Shown one piece after another: positions 17,834 to 28,363 of a DNA stretch of 64,000 bases. Made by a program: the position numbers and the translations under genes. The DNA is from Sorangium cellulosum So0157-2 (lineage in GTDB: Bacteria > Myxococcota_A > Polyangia > Polyangiales > Polyangiaceae), in assembly GCF_000418325.1 (NCBI RefSeq), contig NC_021658.1, forward strand, positions 10,492,001 through 10,556,000. The letters are read 5' to 3'. Position 1 is the first letter of the stretch. Every line of letters starts with the position of its first letter. The notes beneath the pieces were generated by a model, which was given only the letters and a program-made list of their open reading frames with translations, searched no databases and had not been told where the DNA came from.

Positions 17834-18297
17834 AACCTCGGGAATCCTTGAGACGGCTCCGGGCCTTTGGCTTCGAGCACCAACCGTTTCATGCTACCGA
17901 AAACCTGTCAAGCAGGGCCTCTCGCACCGTAATGGGCGTCTTCAGACGTCCACTCGCCGACCTTCCTGATCCTACCGACTCGGACCGGGGGGACCGCAAG
18001 CCTCTTTTTCATTGAACGCTTCATTGTCGGCCCGGGCGTCGGTCCGGCGCCGGCACGGGCTCAGCCCCGGGCCCCGCGCCGGCAGGGCTGCGACGCGCCT
18101 CCGGGCCGTCCTCGACGAGGCGCACGAGGCGGAGGCGCACGAGGCGCGCGGCGTCACGGCTCACGCCGGGCGGCGCCAGGCGACCGCAGACCACGCCCCC
18201 CTCGCTCCGAGACCCGGGCCCATCCCGCGATGGCCAGGGACGCCGCATCGCGCAGCCCGGCCTTCGCGCTCGGCCGCCAGCGCCGCGGCGGCCCCGC
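17834..18297. other. 464-bp intergenic region, no gene seen
   Basis: Upstream of the PP2C start and downstream of the frr stop. It includes a lower-GC stretch (about 17835-18030) that is the likely PP2C promoter and leader, and a C/T run near 18003-18009. Short open frames here lack coding-type composition. Confidence 0.5.
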
Positions 18298-18855
18298 TCA
18301 CACGTCCAGGATGTCTTTTTCCTTGGTCGCGATCACCGTGTCGACCTGCCTCGTCCCCTCGGCCACCACGTCCTCGACCTTCTTCTTCGACCGGTCGGCC
18401 TCGTCGCCGCTGACCTCGCCGTCCTTCTCGAGGGTGTCGATCATCTCGTTGGCGTCTCGACGATGCTTCCGGATGGCAACTTTACAGTCCTCTCCGTTCT
18501 TCTTGGTGAGCTTCACCATCTCGCGGCGCCGCTCCTCGGTCAGCGGCGGGATCGGAAGCCGGATGAGGTCCGCGTCCACCTGGGGGTTCAAGCCGAGATC
18601 GCTCTCCCGGATCGCCTTCTCGATCCCCTTCACCTGGTTCTTCTCCCAGGGCTTGATCGTGATGAGCCGGGGCTCCGGCACGGACACCGTGGCCATCTGC
18701 ACGATCGGCGTCTGCACGCCGTAGTAATCGACGCGGATGCCGTCGAGCATGGCCGCGTTGGCGCGCCCGGTGCGCACCTTCGCCAGGTCTCGCCGGAGAG
18801 CTTCGATGGCCTTGTCGATCCCTTCGCGCAGCTCCTTGATGACGTCCTCGAGCAT
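18298..18855 (-). CDS. frr: Ribosome recycling factor
   Basis: A 185-residue RRF that, with EF-G, splits the post-termination ribosome. Full-length family match by motif: KVRTGRANAAMLDGI, VDYYGVQTP, LITIKPWEKN, IEKAIRESDLGLNPQ, LIRLPIPPLTEERR and the closing KKKVEDVV. In many bacteria frr follows rpsB-tsf-pyrH and precedes uppS-cdsA. Here it stands alone, and uppS-cdsA is 26 kb away. It is divergent from the regulator at 19272 across a 416-bp repeat-rich region. Confidence 0.97.
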   Translation of the reverse strand: MLEDVIKELREGIDKAIEALRRDLAKVRTGRANAAMLDGIRVDYYGVQTPIVQMATVSVPEPRLITIKPWEKNQVKGIEKAIRESDLGLNPQVDADLIRLPIPPLTEERRREMVKLTKKNGEDCKVAIRKHRRDANEMIDTLEKDGEVSGDEADRSKKKVEDVVAEGTRQVDTVIATKEKDILDV

Positions 18856-19012
18856 GATCCGGCTTCCTCCGTGTGGGGCTCGCCCAGCCCGCCCTCTTCG
18901 CGGGCGGGCGCGGAGCTTACCGCGTATTTCTGGGCCGGCGGAGAAATCGATCCGCCCCGGCGCCGCCGGCGTCGCGGCCGGACGAACGCGCGCCTCCGTC
19001 GGGGCGTCCGTC

Positions 19013-19058
19013 GGGGCGTCCTGCCGTCCGCGCCGCGGCGCGGACGGCAGGACGCCCC
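19013..19058. repeat. 46-bp perfect palindrome
   Basis: Positions 19013-19035 are the exact reverse complement of 19036-19058, centred on CGCG. It lies between divergent frr and the sigma-54-type regulator. Pieces of the same sequence (GGACGGCAGGACGCC) recur just downstream near 19066-19085. Confidence 0.85.
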
Positions 19059-19120
19059 CTCTCGGGACGGCGGACGGCAGGACGCCGCCGGCGGACCCCG
19101 GAACGCCGCCGGCGGACCGC

Positions 19121-19180
19121 GGCAGTCCGCGGCAGTCCGCGGCAGTCCGCGGCAGTCCGCGGCAGTCCGCGGCAGTCCGC
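19121..19180. repeat. 10-bp tandem repeat, six copies
   Basis: GGCAGTCCGC occurs six times head to tail without change, preceded by a related unit at 19111-19120. It ends about 90 bp before the regulator's start. The 10-bp period equals roughly one helical turn. Confidence 0.9.
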
Positions 19181-19271
19181 GCGGCGAGCGCCGCGCCGGC
19201 GGCCGGGCGGCGCCACCTCCGCTGTCACGGTCGCGCCGAGCTGTAGTAACTCTGGGAGGCAGGGCCACCCG

Positions 19272-20747
<1,476 letters not shown>

Positions 20748-20847
20748 CGCCCTCCGGAGGATCGCGCGGATCGCGGCCGGCGGCGCCGGCGCGCGGCGCC
20801 CCCTCGCCTGTCGACGCGGGCGGCGACTTGCGGCAGATTGCGGCGGC

Positions 20848-21324
20848 ATGCTGAAGGTCGGTGAGCTCGCGCCGGAGATCGACAAGCTGGCCACGGACGG
20901 CCAGCGCTTCGTGCTGTCCCGGCAGGGCGGGCTCTGCACGGTCGTGTTCTTCTTCCCGAAGGCGTTCACGCCCGGATGCACCGTGGAGACCCGGCAGTTC
21001 CGCGACAACCACGTCGAGCTCGCGCTCGCCGGGGCGAGCCTCGTCGGCATCAGCACCGATGATCACCGGACCCAGTGCCGGTTCGCCGAGTCGCACGACG
21101 TCCCTTTCCCGATGATCGCCGACGACGACCGCAGCGTGTGCCGCGCCTACGGCGTCCTCTGGCCGCTCATCGGCGTCGCCCGGCGGGTCACCTACGTCAT
21201 CGCGCCCGACCTGCGCGTCGCGGCGGTGTTCCATCACGAGCTCCAGGCCACGAAGCACCGCGACGACGTGCTCGCGTTCGTCGACGAGCGCTTCCGGGCG
21301 GCGCGCCCGGGCCCCCCTTCCTGA
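20848..21324 (+). CDS. Peroxiredoxin (AhpC/TSA family, Bcp/PrxQ-like)
   Basis: A 158-residue thiol peroxidase reducing hydroperoxides in the cytosol. The peroxidatic Cys44 is in the typical FTPGCTVE motif, preceded by VVFFFPKAF. The Bcp-type resolving cysteine five residues later is absent, but two further cysteines (QCRF and SVCRAYG) could serve, or the enzyme may be 1-Cys. VGISTDDH and FPMIADDD are family blocks. It lies 100 bp after the regulator and 42 bp before the DNA glycosylase, possibly one transcription unit. Confidence 0.9.
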   Translation: MLKVGELAPEIDKLATDGQRFVLSRQGGLCTVVFFFPKAFTPGCTVETRQFRDNHVELALAGASLVGISTDDHRTQCRFAESHDVPFPMIADDDRSVCRAYGVLWPLIGVARRVTYVIAPDLRVAAVFHHELQATKHRDDVLAFVDERFRAARPGPPS

Positions 21325-21366
21325 CGGCGCGCTCGCCCGCGCGCCGGACGTCCGCCGGAGAGCCGA

Positions 21367-22029
21367 GTGCCCACCACGCGCCCCACGCCCGAGCCGCCCG
21401 CCCCCCGCGACCGAGCCGCCGCGCTCCTCGAAGGCGCGTCGCCGCTGCCCCGCGACTTCTACGCGCGACCCCCGCTCGTCGTCGCGCGGGCGTGTATCGG
21501 CAAGGTGCTCGTCCACAGGACGCCCGAGGGCATCGCCGCCGGCCGGATCGTCGAGACCGAGGCCTACCGCGGCCCGGAAGATCTCGCCGCGCACAGCGCC
21601 GGAGGGCGGCGGACAGTGCGGACGGAGGTCATGTTCGGCCCGGCGGGCTACGCGTACCTGTTCATGCTCTACGGCATGCACTGGGCGTTCAACCTCGTCG
21701 TGGCCTCGGAGGGGGAGCCGCACGTGGTGCTCGTCCGCGCCATCGAGCCCGTGCTCGGGCTCACGCTCATGAGCCGCCGGCGGGGCGTCGCGCCCGGGCG
21801 GGTCGCGCTGACCAACGGCCCTGGGAAGCTCTGCAAGGCGCTGGGGCTCGATCGCGCCGCCTACGGGATGGATGTCTGCGGCGCCCAGCTCTCGCTGCTC
21901 CCCGGCGCGGCGGGGCCCATCGGTAGGTCACCTCGCATCAACGTGGACTACGCAGGTGCGTGGGCCAAGAAACCGTGGCGCTTCTACGAGCGCGGCAATC
22001 GCTATGTATCGGTTCCTCCTCGCCATTGA
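21367..22029 (+). CDS. 3-methyladenine DNA glycosylase (AAG/MPG family)
   Basis: A 220-residue base-excision enzyme removing alkylated purines. Blocks: LPRDFYARPPLVVARACIGK, the catalytic Glu in RIVETEAYRG, DLAAHSAGG, MFGPAGYAYLFMLYGMHW with the intercalating-type Tyr, and LTNGPGKLCKALGL. The length is typical for the bacterial family. The start is a GTG at 21367 with a purine-rich stretch just upstream. A second alkylation-repair locus (Ada-AlkA, Ogt) lies at 61-63 kb. Confidence 0.93.
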   Translation: MPTTRPTPEPPAPRDRAAALLEGASPLPRDFYARPPLVVARACIGKVLVHRTPEGIAAGRIVETEAYRGPEDLAAHSAGGRRTVRTEVMFGPAGYAYLFMLYGMHWAFNLVVASEGEPHVVLVRAIEPVLGLTLMSRRRGVAPGRVALTNGPGKLCKALGLDRAAYGMDVCGAQLSLLPGAAGPIGRSPRINVDYAGAWAKKPWRFYERGNRYVSVPPRH

Positions 22030-22097
22030 GCGGGCGTGAGGGCGCGAGCCGCTCGAAGCGCTCGCGCCCGAGCCCAGGATCGCGCGACAATGGCGGC

Positions 22098-23750
22098 ATG
22101 GGATTCTGGCCTTTCGGGAGCCGCGAGCCTGCCAACGTCGAAAGCGCTTCGCAGATCGTCACGGCGGCCGCGCGCCGCGAGACCGTCCGGGGAAAGTTAA
22201 CGCTGTATTTCAAGGCCCCGCAGACGCAGAGCGCCGCGAGCAAGGCCGCGGAGCGGTGCGCGCAGATCGCCGGAGACCTGCTGCGCGAGACCGGCGAGCA
22301 GGAGCCGCTGCTCGGCAGGGAGGCCGAGCTCGCCGCGGCGATCGCCGCCCGCGCGCCGCGCGGCGTCCCGGCGCTGCGCGCGATCGAGCTCGCGTCGCTG
22401 CACGTCGTGACCGACCGCACCACGCAGTCGCGCCGCAACCGGCTGACCCCGGTGCCGCCGCTCGTCGCGGACCCGCTGCGGAGCGCCGGGACGCGCGCGC
22501 CGTCGAGCCGGCCGCCCGCGGACCCGCTGCGGAGCGCCGGGACGCGCGCGCCGTCGAGCCGGCCGCCCGCGGACCCGCTGCGGAGCGCCGGGACGCGCGC
22601 GCCGTCGAGCCGGCCGCCCGCGGACCCGCTGCGGAGCGCCGGGACGCGCGCGCCGTCGAGCCGGCCGCCCGCGGACCCGCTGCGGAGCGCCGGGACGCGC
22701 GCGCCGTCGAGCCGGCCGCCCGCGGACCCGCTGCGGAGCGCCGGGACGCGCGCGCCGTCGAGCCGGCCGCCCGCGGACCCGCTGCGGAGCGCCGGGACGC
22801 GCGCGCCGTCGAGCCGGCCGCCCGCGGACCCGCTGCGGAGCGCCGGGACGCGCGCGCCGTCGAGCCGGCCGCCCGCGGACCCGCTGCGGAGCGCCGGGAC
22901 GCGCGCGCCGTCGAGCCGGCCGCCCGCGGACCCGCTGCGGAGCGCCGGGACGCGCGCGCCGTCGAGCCGGCCGCCGCCGGGCGGCATGCCCACCAGCGCG
23001 CCGCCGCCGAGCAGCCGCAACGTCGGGCAGCTGCCGAGCCCGCCGCCGGTCCTCGGCCACGGTTCGCCGTCGAGCATCCCGCCGTCCAGCGTGCGCTCGC
23101 CGCCGAGCTCGGGCGCTTACCGCCTCCGCGGCGCGGGGGCCGGCAACGGGCGCGGGTCGAGCCCGGGGCTCGTCGGCTCGCCCCCCACGGTCATCGCCGC
23201 CGCGCTCGCGCCGCTCCTGCGCGACGCGTCGACGCGGCTGCTCCTCGGGTGCCTGCGCGCGCACGACCTGATCATCGTGCGCCGCGTCGCGATCGACCCG
23301 GGCGCGGCGGAGCAGAGGGCGACGCTCCTGCCGGTCTCGGAGGCGCCGCCGGGCGAGCTCGAGGCGAGCCGGGCCGCCGAGCTCGCCCGGTGGCACGCGG
23401 TGCTCGGCTCGCCCGTGATCAGCCAGCTGCGCGCCGAGTCGTGCACGATCAGCGCGCAGAAGGCCCGGATGGCGCTGAGCACCGCGGCCATCCCGCCGGG
23501 CCTCGTGGGCGAGCTCGTCGACGCGCTCTGCCGCACCGCCTTCCCGGGCTTCGCGCTGTCGAGCGCCCACATCGATCGCTACGTGGAGCACGACCTGAGC
23601 GAGCTGGCGGCCGAGAGCGTGGCGCGCATCCTCCGGCACCCGAACTCGAAGCAGCTGCGGCTCGCGCTCGGCCCGCTGCTCGAGGCGGTGCAGACCGACA
23701 TGGACGCCATCTCCAGCCTCGCGAAGGCGTCGCTCGGCAGCGCGCCGTGA
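22098..23750 (+). CDS. Repeat-containing protein (10 x 17-aa Pro/Ser/Arg repeat), unknown function
   Basis: A 550-residue soluble protein without signal peptide. Residues 1-123 are an N-terminal domain (MGFWPFGSREPANVES...). Residues 124-293 are ten tandem copies of ADPLRSAGTRAPSSRPP. A further Pro/Ser-rich linker runs to ~350. Residues ~355-550 are a helical C-terminal domain (RLLLGCLRAHDLIIVRRVAI...SVARILRHPNSKQLRLAL). Three in-frame parts all have coding composition. The repeat is probably an extended flexible linker. The C-terminal domain is not recognised. Confidence 0.75.
   Translation: MGFWPFGSREPANVESASQIVTAAARRETVRGKLTLYFKAPQTQSAASKAAERCAQIAGDLLRETGEQEPLLGREAELAAAIAARAPRGVPALRAIELASLHVVTDRTTQSRRNRLTPVPPLVADPLRSAGTRAPSSRPPADPLRSAGTRAPSSRPPADPLRSAGTRAPSSRPPADPLRSAGTRAPSSRPPADPLRSAGTRAPSSRPPADPLRSAGTRAPSSRPPADPLRSAGTRAPSSRPPADPLRSAGTRAPSSRPPADPLRSAGTRAPSSRPPADPLRSAGTRAPSSRPPPGGMPTSAPPPSSRNVGQLPSPPPVLGHGSPSSIPPSSVRSPPSSGAYRLRGAGAGNGRGSSPGLVGSPPTVIAAALAPLLRDASTRLLLGCLRAHDLIIVRRVAIDPGAAEQRATLLPVSEAPPGELEASRAAELARWHAVLGSPVISQLRAESCTISAQKARMALSTAAIPPGLVGELVDALCRTAFPGFALSSAHIDRYVEHDLSELAAESVARILRHPNSKQLRLALGPLLEAVQTDMDAISSLAKASLGSAP
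22467..22976 (+). repeat. 51-bp tandem repeat, ten copies
   Basis: Ten head-to-tail 51-bp units inside a coding region, nearly identical even at synonymous positions; only the last unit's end differs. It preserves the reading frame (17 codons per unit). The near-identity points to recent expansion or active homogenisation. Confidence 0.95.
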
Positions 23751-23838
23751 GGCCGGCGCTCCTCCCCGCCGGCGCGCGCGTTCCCTTCGCCGCCGGCTTT
23801 CGCTAGTTTCTTCGCGGGCTTTCGCTAAGAACGCCGAG

Positions 23839-25695
23839 GTGCGACCCCATGATCCGTCCGACGCTCCCTCCACCGCCCGGCGGCCGCTCCGCGGCGGCCT
23901 CCTGCTGCTCGTCGCGCTGCTCTGCGCGTGCGGGTCGGCCGAGCCTGCGGTCCCGCCGCCCGCGCTGCCCGGGGCGAAGGAGCCCGTCGTGAGCGCGGCC
24001 GACGCGCGGCCCGGCGACGCGGCGGCCGGCGCCGAGCAGGCGCTCGCGGCGCTGTCGGCGCGCGTGCTCGAGGAGTACCTGCGCGACGAGCCGGTCCGCG
24101 CCACCGAGGCGGGGGACCACCGGTACGACGGCGCGTGGCCCGACTTCACCGAGCAGGGCGAGGCGGCGCGCCGGCGCACGATCGAGCGCGCGCTGTCGGA
24201 GCTCACCGCGCTGCCGCTCGATCGGCTCGGCCTCCAGAGCCGCGTCGACGCGGCGATGATCGACAACCAGCTGCGCTCCTGGCTGTTCGCGATCGACGAG
24301 CTCCGCGAGGCGACGTGGAACCCGATGATCGCCACCGGCCTCATCGGCGACGGGCTCGACCCGCTGATCACGCGGAGCTTCGCGCCGCTCGAGGAGCGCA
24401 TGCGGAGCCTCCGGGGCCGCCTCTCGGGCATCCCCGCGCTCGTCCGGAGCGCGGAGCAGCGCCTCACGGGGGCGCCGCCGCGCATCCACACCGAGACGGC
24501 GATCGCGCAGAACCAGGGGCTCATCGCGCTCTGCAAGGCCGAGCTCCCGGCGCTGTTCGCGTCCGTCCCCGCCCAGAAGGCCGAGCTCGAGGCGGCGGCG
24601 AAGGCCGCGGCGGCGGCGCTCGAGGGCTTCCAGGCGTTCCTCGAGAAGGACCTGCTCCCGCGGAGCGACGGCGACTTCCGGCTGGGCCGCGCGCGCTTCG
24701 AGAAGAAGCTGCGCTTCGCGCTGGACGACGCGTCCGTCGACGTCGACGGCGTGGTGACGAGCGCCCGCGCGCTGCTCGCGGCGACGCACGCCGAGATGCT
24801 CGAGACCTCGCGGGAGCTCTGGCCGGCGCTCTTCGGGAAGCAGCCGTTCCCGAGGGTCGAGGCGCAGGACGAGAAGATGGCGGCGATCCGGAAGGTCCTC
24901 GACGCCATCGCGGCCGATCGCCCCACGAACGCCACCATCGTGAAGGCGTCGGAGAGGCTGCTCGCCGAGGCGACGGACTTCGTCCGCAAGCGCGACCTCG
25001 TGCGCGTCCCGGAGGAGCCCTGCCGGGTGATCGAGATGCCGGAGTACCGCCGCGGGGTCGCGATCGCCTACTGCGACGCGTCCGGGCCGCTCGAGGCGAA
25101 GCAGGAGACGGTCTTCGCGATCGCGCCGACGCCGAAGGACTGGCCGAAGGCGCGCGTCGACTCGTTCTACCGCGAGTACAACACGAGCATGCTCGCCGAC
25201 CTCACCATCCACGAGGCGATGCCGGGCCATTTCCTGCAGCTCATGCACAACAACGCGTTCCCCTCGAAGTTCCGCGCGGTCTTCTCGAGCGGCCCGTTCG
25301 TCGAGGGGTGGGCGGTCTACACCGAGTGGCTGATGGCCCACCACGGCTTCGGCGGCCCGAAGGTGCGGATGCAGCGCCAGAAGATGGTGCTGCGCATGGC
25401 GGCGAACGCCATCATCGACCACGGGGTGCACGCGGGCGCGATGGACGAGAAGGAGGCGATCGCGCTCATGACGCGGGACGCGTTCCAGGAGGAGGGCGAG
25501 GCCGTCGGCAAGTGGCGGCGCGCCCGGCTCACGAGCGCGCAGCTCACGACGTACTTCCACGGCTTCACCGAGATGATGCGCCTGCGGGCCGAGCACCAGG
25601 GCAAGCCGGGCTTCACCGAGCGCGCCTACCACGACCGGCTGCTCAGCCACGGCTCGCCCTCGGTGCGGCACCTCCGGGCGCTGCTCTCGGAGTAG
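23839..25695 (+). CDS. DUF885-family lipoprotein, putative metallopeptidase
   Basis: A 618-residue exported lipoprotein; the signal ends in LLCACGSAEP. The DUF885 domain fills ~70-610. The key motif HEAMPGH (458-464), an HExxxGH zinc-site motif, is followed by FVEGWAVYTEW with a possible third ligand Glu near 489, so peptidase activity is plausible but unproven for this family. YYREYNTS-like and TYFHG elements are also family-like (FYREYNTSM here). The start is a GTG at 23839; it gives a proper signal sequence. It converges on prfC with 31 bp between stops. Confidence 0.88.
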   Translation: MRPHDPSDAPSTARRPLRGGLLLLVALLCACGSAEPAVPPPALPGAKEPVVSAADARPGDAAAGAEQALAALSARVLEEYLRDEPVRATEAGDHRYDGAWPDFTEQGEAARRRTIERALSELTALPLDRLGLQSRVDAAMIDNQLRSWLFAIDELREATWNPMIATGLIGDGLDPLITRSFAPLEERMRSLRGRLSGIPALVRSAEQRLTGAPPRIHTETAIAQNQGLIALCKAELPALFASVPAQKAELEAAAKAAAAALEGFQAFLEKDLLPRSDGDFRLGRARFEKKLRFALDDASVDVDGVVTSARALLAATHAEMLETSRELWPALFGKQPFPRVEAQDEKMAAIRKVLDAIAADRPTNATIVKASERLLAEATDFVRKRDLVRVPEEPCRVIEMPEYRRGVAIAYCDASGPLEAKQETVFAIAPTPKDWPKARVDSFYREYNTSMLADLTIHEAMPGHFLQLMHNNAFPSKFRAVFSSGPFVEGWAVYTEWLMAHHGFGGPKVRMQRQKMVLRMAANAIIDHGVHAGAMDEKEAIALMTRDAFQEEGEAVGKWRRARLTSAQLTTYFHGFTEMMRLRAEHQGKPGFTERAYHDRLLSHGSPSVRHLRALLSE

Positions 25696-25709
25696 CGGCG
25701 CGCGCCGCT
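25694..25709. terminator. Palindromic terminator candidate between convergent genes
   Basis: A perfect 16-bp palindrome (AGCGGCGC and its complement) overlaps the end of the DUF885 gene and faces the convergent prfC stop. It is a bidirectional stem without T-run. Confidence 0.4.
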
Positions 25710-25726
25710 CTGCTACGAGGCGTTGA

Positions 25727-27319
25727 TCATACGGGATTGATCGAGCCGCCGAGCTCGACGAAGCGCGTCTTGGGGAACGCCTTCGCGCAGGCCTCGAGCT
25801 GCCAGTCGCCCTTGAAGAGGACGACCGCGTTGCCGTGCACGTCGAGGGCGCCGTAGCCGTAGAGGTTCGACTCGAGCTCGGCGAGGGGCACCGGCTCGCC
25901 CTCGACCCAGCGCGCCAGGCTGAACGAGAGCCGCTCGATCCGGGCGTCGACGCCGTACTCGGCCGCGAGCCGGTGCTTCACGACGTCGAACTGGAGCTCG
26001 CCCACGACCCCGAGGATCGCCTCGCCCTCGCGCCCCTCGGGCGGCCGGAAGAGCTGCACCGAGCCCTCCTGCGCGAGCTGCTCGAGCCCCTTCTTGAGCT
26101 GCTTGCGCTTCATCGGATCGATCATCACGACGCGGGCGAACTGCTCCGGCGGGAACTGCGGCAGCTGGGCGTACTTCACGGGCGAGCCGCTGCAGAGGGT
26201 GTCGCCGATGAGGAACAACCCCGGGTCGAAGACGCCGATGATGTCGCCCGCGAAGCCGTCCTCCACGAGCGTGCGCTCCTGGGCCATGAACTGCACCGGG
26301 TTGGTGAGCCGGATGTCGCGGTCGAGGCGCACGTGGTGCACCTTCATCCCGCGCTCGTAGCGGCCGGAGCAGACGCGGAGGAACGCGATCCGGTCGCGGT
26401 GGGCCCGGTCCATGTTCGCCTGGATCTTGAAGACGAAGGCGGTGAAGCGCTCGTCGTCCGGGGCGATGGGGCCCTTGTCGCTGCCGCGCGGCGCGGGCGG
26501 GGGCATGAGCTCGATGAAGGCGTCGAGGAACTGCGGCAGGCCGAAGTTGGTGATGGCGCTGCCGAAGAACATCGGCGTGACCTCGCCGCGGGCGAGCTTG
26601 TCGCGGTCGAGCGCGTCGCCGGCGGCGTCGATGAGCTCGATGTCCTCGCGCAGCTGGCGCGCGCCCTCCTCGTCGAGCGCCTCGATGAGCTCGGGCGCGT
26701 CGAGCGAGACGACCTCCATCGGGGCGATCTCGGCGCCGTGCGCGACGAGCTCGAAGAGGAACACCTGCTTGCGCTCGCGGTGGTAGACGCCGCGGAACTT
26801 GCCGCCGGCGGAGATCGGCCAGGTGACCGGGTAGACGCCGATGCCGAGGACCTCCTCGACCTCGCCGATGAGCTCGAACGGGTCGCGGCCGGGGCGGTCG
26901 AGCTTGTTGACGAAGGTGAAGATCGGCATCTGCCGGAGCTTGCAGACGCGGAAGAGCTTCTTCGTCTGCGTCTCGACGCCCTTGGCGCAGTCGAGGATCA
27001 TGATGGCCGCGTCGGTCGCCATGAGCGCGCGGTAGGTGTCCTCGCTGAAGTCGGCGTGGCCGGGGGTGTCGACAAGGCTGAGGAGGCGGCCCTTGTACGG
27101 GAACTGGAGGACGCTGGTCGAGATGGAGATGCCGCGCTCGCGCTCCATCTCCATCCAGTCGCTGACCGCGTGGGCCCGCGCCTTCTTCGCCTTCACGGCG
27201 CCGGCGAGCTGGATCGCGCCTCCGTACAGCAGGAGCTTCTCGGTGAGCGTGGTCTTGCCAGCGTCGGGGTGGGAGATGATCGCGAACGTCTTTCGACGGG
27301 CGATCTCGCGGGTGAGCAT
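25727..27319 (-). CDS. prfC: Peptide chain release factor 3
   Basis: A 530-residue translational GTPase that recycles RF1/RF2 from the ribosome. G motifs: SHPDAGKTT, DTPGHADFSEDTYR and FVNKLDR. Domain 2/3 blocks are also present (FFGSAITNFGLPQFLDAF, VFKIQANMDRAHRDRIAFLR, GVVGELQFDVVKHRL). Length equals that of E. coli RF3 (529). The ATG at 27317-27319 is chosen. A GTG four codons upstream is an alternative, and the longer upstream frame runs into the inverted-repeat region and is not coding. Confidence 0.96.
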   Translation of the reverse strand: MLTREIARRKTFAIISHPDAGKTTLTEKLLLYGGAIQLAGAVKAKKARAHAVSDWMEMERERGISISTSVLQFPYKGRLLSLVDTPGHADFSEDTYRALMATDAAIMILDCAKGVETQTKKLFRVCKLRQMPIFTFVNKLDRPGRDPFELIGEVEEVLGIGVYPVTWPISAGGKFRGVYHRERKQVFLFELVAHGAEIAPMEVVSLDAPELIEALDEEGARQLREDIELIDAAGDALDRDKLARGEVTPMFFGSAITNFGLPQFLDAFIELMPPPAPRGSDKGPIAPDDERFTAFVFKIQANMDRAHRDRIAFLRVCSGRYERGMKVHHVRLDRDIRLTNPVQFMAQERTLVEDGFAGDIIGVFDPGLFLIGDTLCSGSPVKYAQLPQFPPEQFARVVMIDPMKRKQLKKGLEQLAQEGSVQLFRPPEGREGEAILGVVGELQFDVVKHRLAAEYGVDARIERLSFSLARWVEGEPVPLAELESNLYGYGALDVHGNAVVLFKGDWQLEACAKAFPKTRFVELGGSINPV

Positions 27320-27384
27320 TGGGTCGGGCACGGCGGCGCGGCAGGATAGGAGCGGCGGAGGCGGCGTCAACCCACGGCGCCACG

Positions 27385-27581
27385 GAGCCGGTGCGGGCAG
27401 GGGTGGCTCGCGAGCGGGCGGGCGGGGGTCCCCCCACGAACTCGGGCCTTTTGGAGGGCTATGGCCGGATGGACGGGGGGCGCGGTCCGGGAGGTGGACG
27501 CTGCGATGCGGGCCGGCCCTCGGATTCGTGGGGCCCACCCCCGCCCGCCCGCTCGCGAGCCACCCCTGCCCGCACCGGCTC
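27385..27581. repeat. Inverted-repeat element, 56-57-bp arms
   Basis: The left arm 27385-27440 and right arm 27525-27581 are reverse complements except for a few bases near the inner ends. They enclose 84 bp, for 197 bp in total. It fills most of the 290-bp gap between prfC and the upstream AgmX-like gene. A T-run follows on the + strand at about 27602-27611. No target-site duplication is evident. Confidence 0.9.
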
Positions 27582-27609
27582 TTCCAAGGGGGTGGGGGTC
27601 GTTATTTTT

Positions 27610-28299
27610 TTATTTCGGGGCGCGGAGGGAGAGGGTGACGGTGACGCCCACCGGGTCGGCGCTGGGGGTGCCGATGGGGCGGTTCTTGAGAAACTGACGG
27701 ATGCAGCGCTGAGCATCGGGGGTCACGCCGCGAGCATCGAGGATCTCCACCCCCTCGGCACGGCCACGCACGCGGACCAGGAACTGGAGCTTGATGGTGC
27801 CCGCCGCGCCGGAGAGACCGCCGTTGTCGGCAACGCACTTCGCAAGGTCGGAGGAGACCTTCTCGAGACGCTTGGCCACGTTCGGGACGTCGCCGTTCAT
27901 GAACTCGGGCTCCTTGACCTCCACGAGCGGAGGAGGGGCCGCGACGACAGAGGCGTCAGGGGCGCCGCCGTCGACGGGGCCGCCGTCGGGCGGCGGGGCG
28001 CCGGCGTCGTCCGGAGGAGGCTCGGGCTGCGGGGGCGGCGGGAGCCAGCCGGCGTCCGCCTCGCCAGGCTCGAGACACCGCACGAAACCATGGTGCGGAT
28101 CCTCCAGCGCGCCGTGCGGACACCGCGGGCCGGCATCCGCCTCAGACGCCGCGGTGACCCACCCCTGCGACGGAGGACCCTGCGGCGGCTGCGCGCCGCC
28201 CTCGGTAGCCGCGCCGACACACGCGCCGATGGCGCTGATCGAGAGCGCCACCGAGACCGTCCACTGACCCAAACGCCCACCTGCCGCTCGCCACCGCAT
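27610..28299 (-). CDS. AgmX/PglI C-terminal-domain-like envelope protein
   Basis: A 229-residue protein. The N-terminal hydrophobic segment (TVSVALSISAIGACVGAA) is a signal peptide or lipoprotein signal. A Pro/Asp/Gly-rich spacer spans ~40-125. The last ~100 residues (SSDLAKCVADNGGLSGAAGTI...RVRGRAEGVEILDARG...QRCIRQFLKNRPIG) match the pattern of the TonB-like domain found in myxobacterial AgmX/PglI proteins, with its two conserved cysteines. The family match is from memory of the motif. It probably acts in the periplasm; partners are unknown. Confidence 0.65.
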   Translation of the reverse strand: MRWRAAGGRLGQWTVSVALSISAIGACVGAATEGGAQPPQGPPSQGWVTAASEADAGPRCPHGALEDPHHGFVRCLEPGEADAGWLPPPPQPEPPPDDAGAPPPDGGPVDGGAPDASVVAAPPPLVEVKEPEFMNGDVPNVAKRLEKVSSDLAKCVADNGGLSGAAGTIKLQFLVRVRGRAEGVEILDARGVTPDAQRCIRQFLKNRPIGTPSADPVGVTVTLSLRAPK

Positions 28300-28363
28300 C
28301 GGCCGCTGTGATACTGCGGAACGGGCGCTTGTACATCGGAAACGGCGCTTTTTTGTCCCCGGA

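Noticed and set aside
17972..18248. Short leftward frames in the PP2C-frr gap
   Set aside because: No start context, motif or third-position bias.
22467..22976. CRISPR array
   Set aside because: Units are contiguous, without unique spacers, and keep a reading frame.
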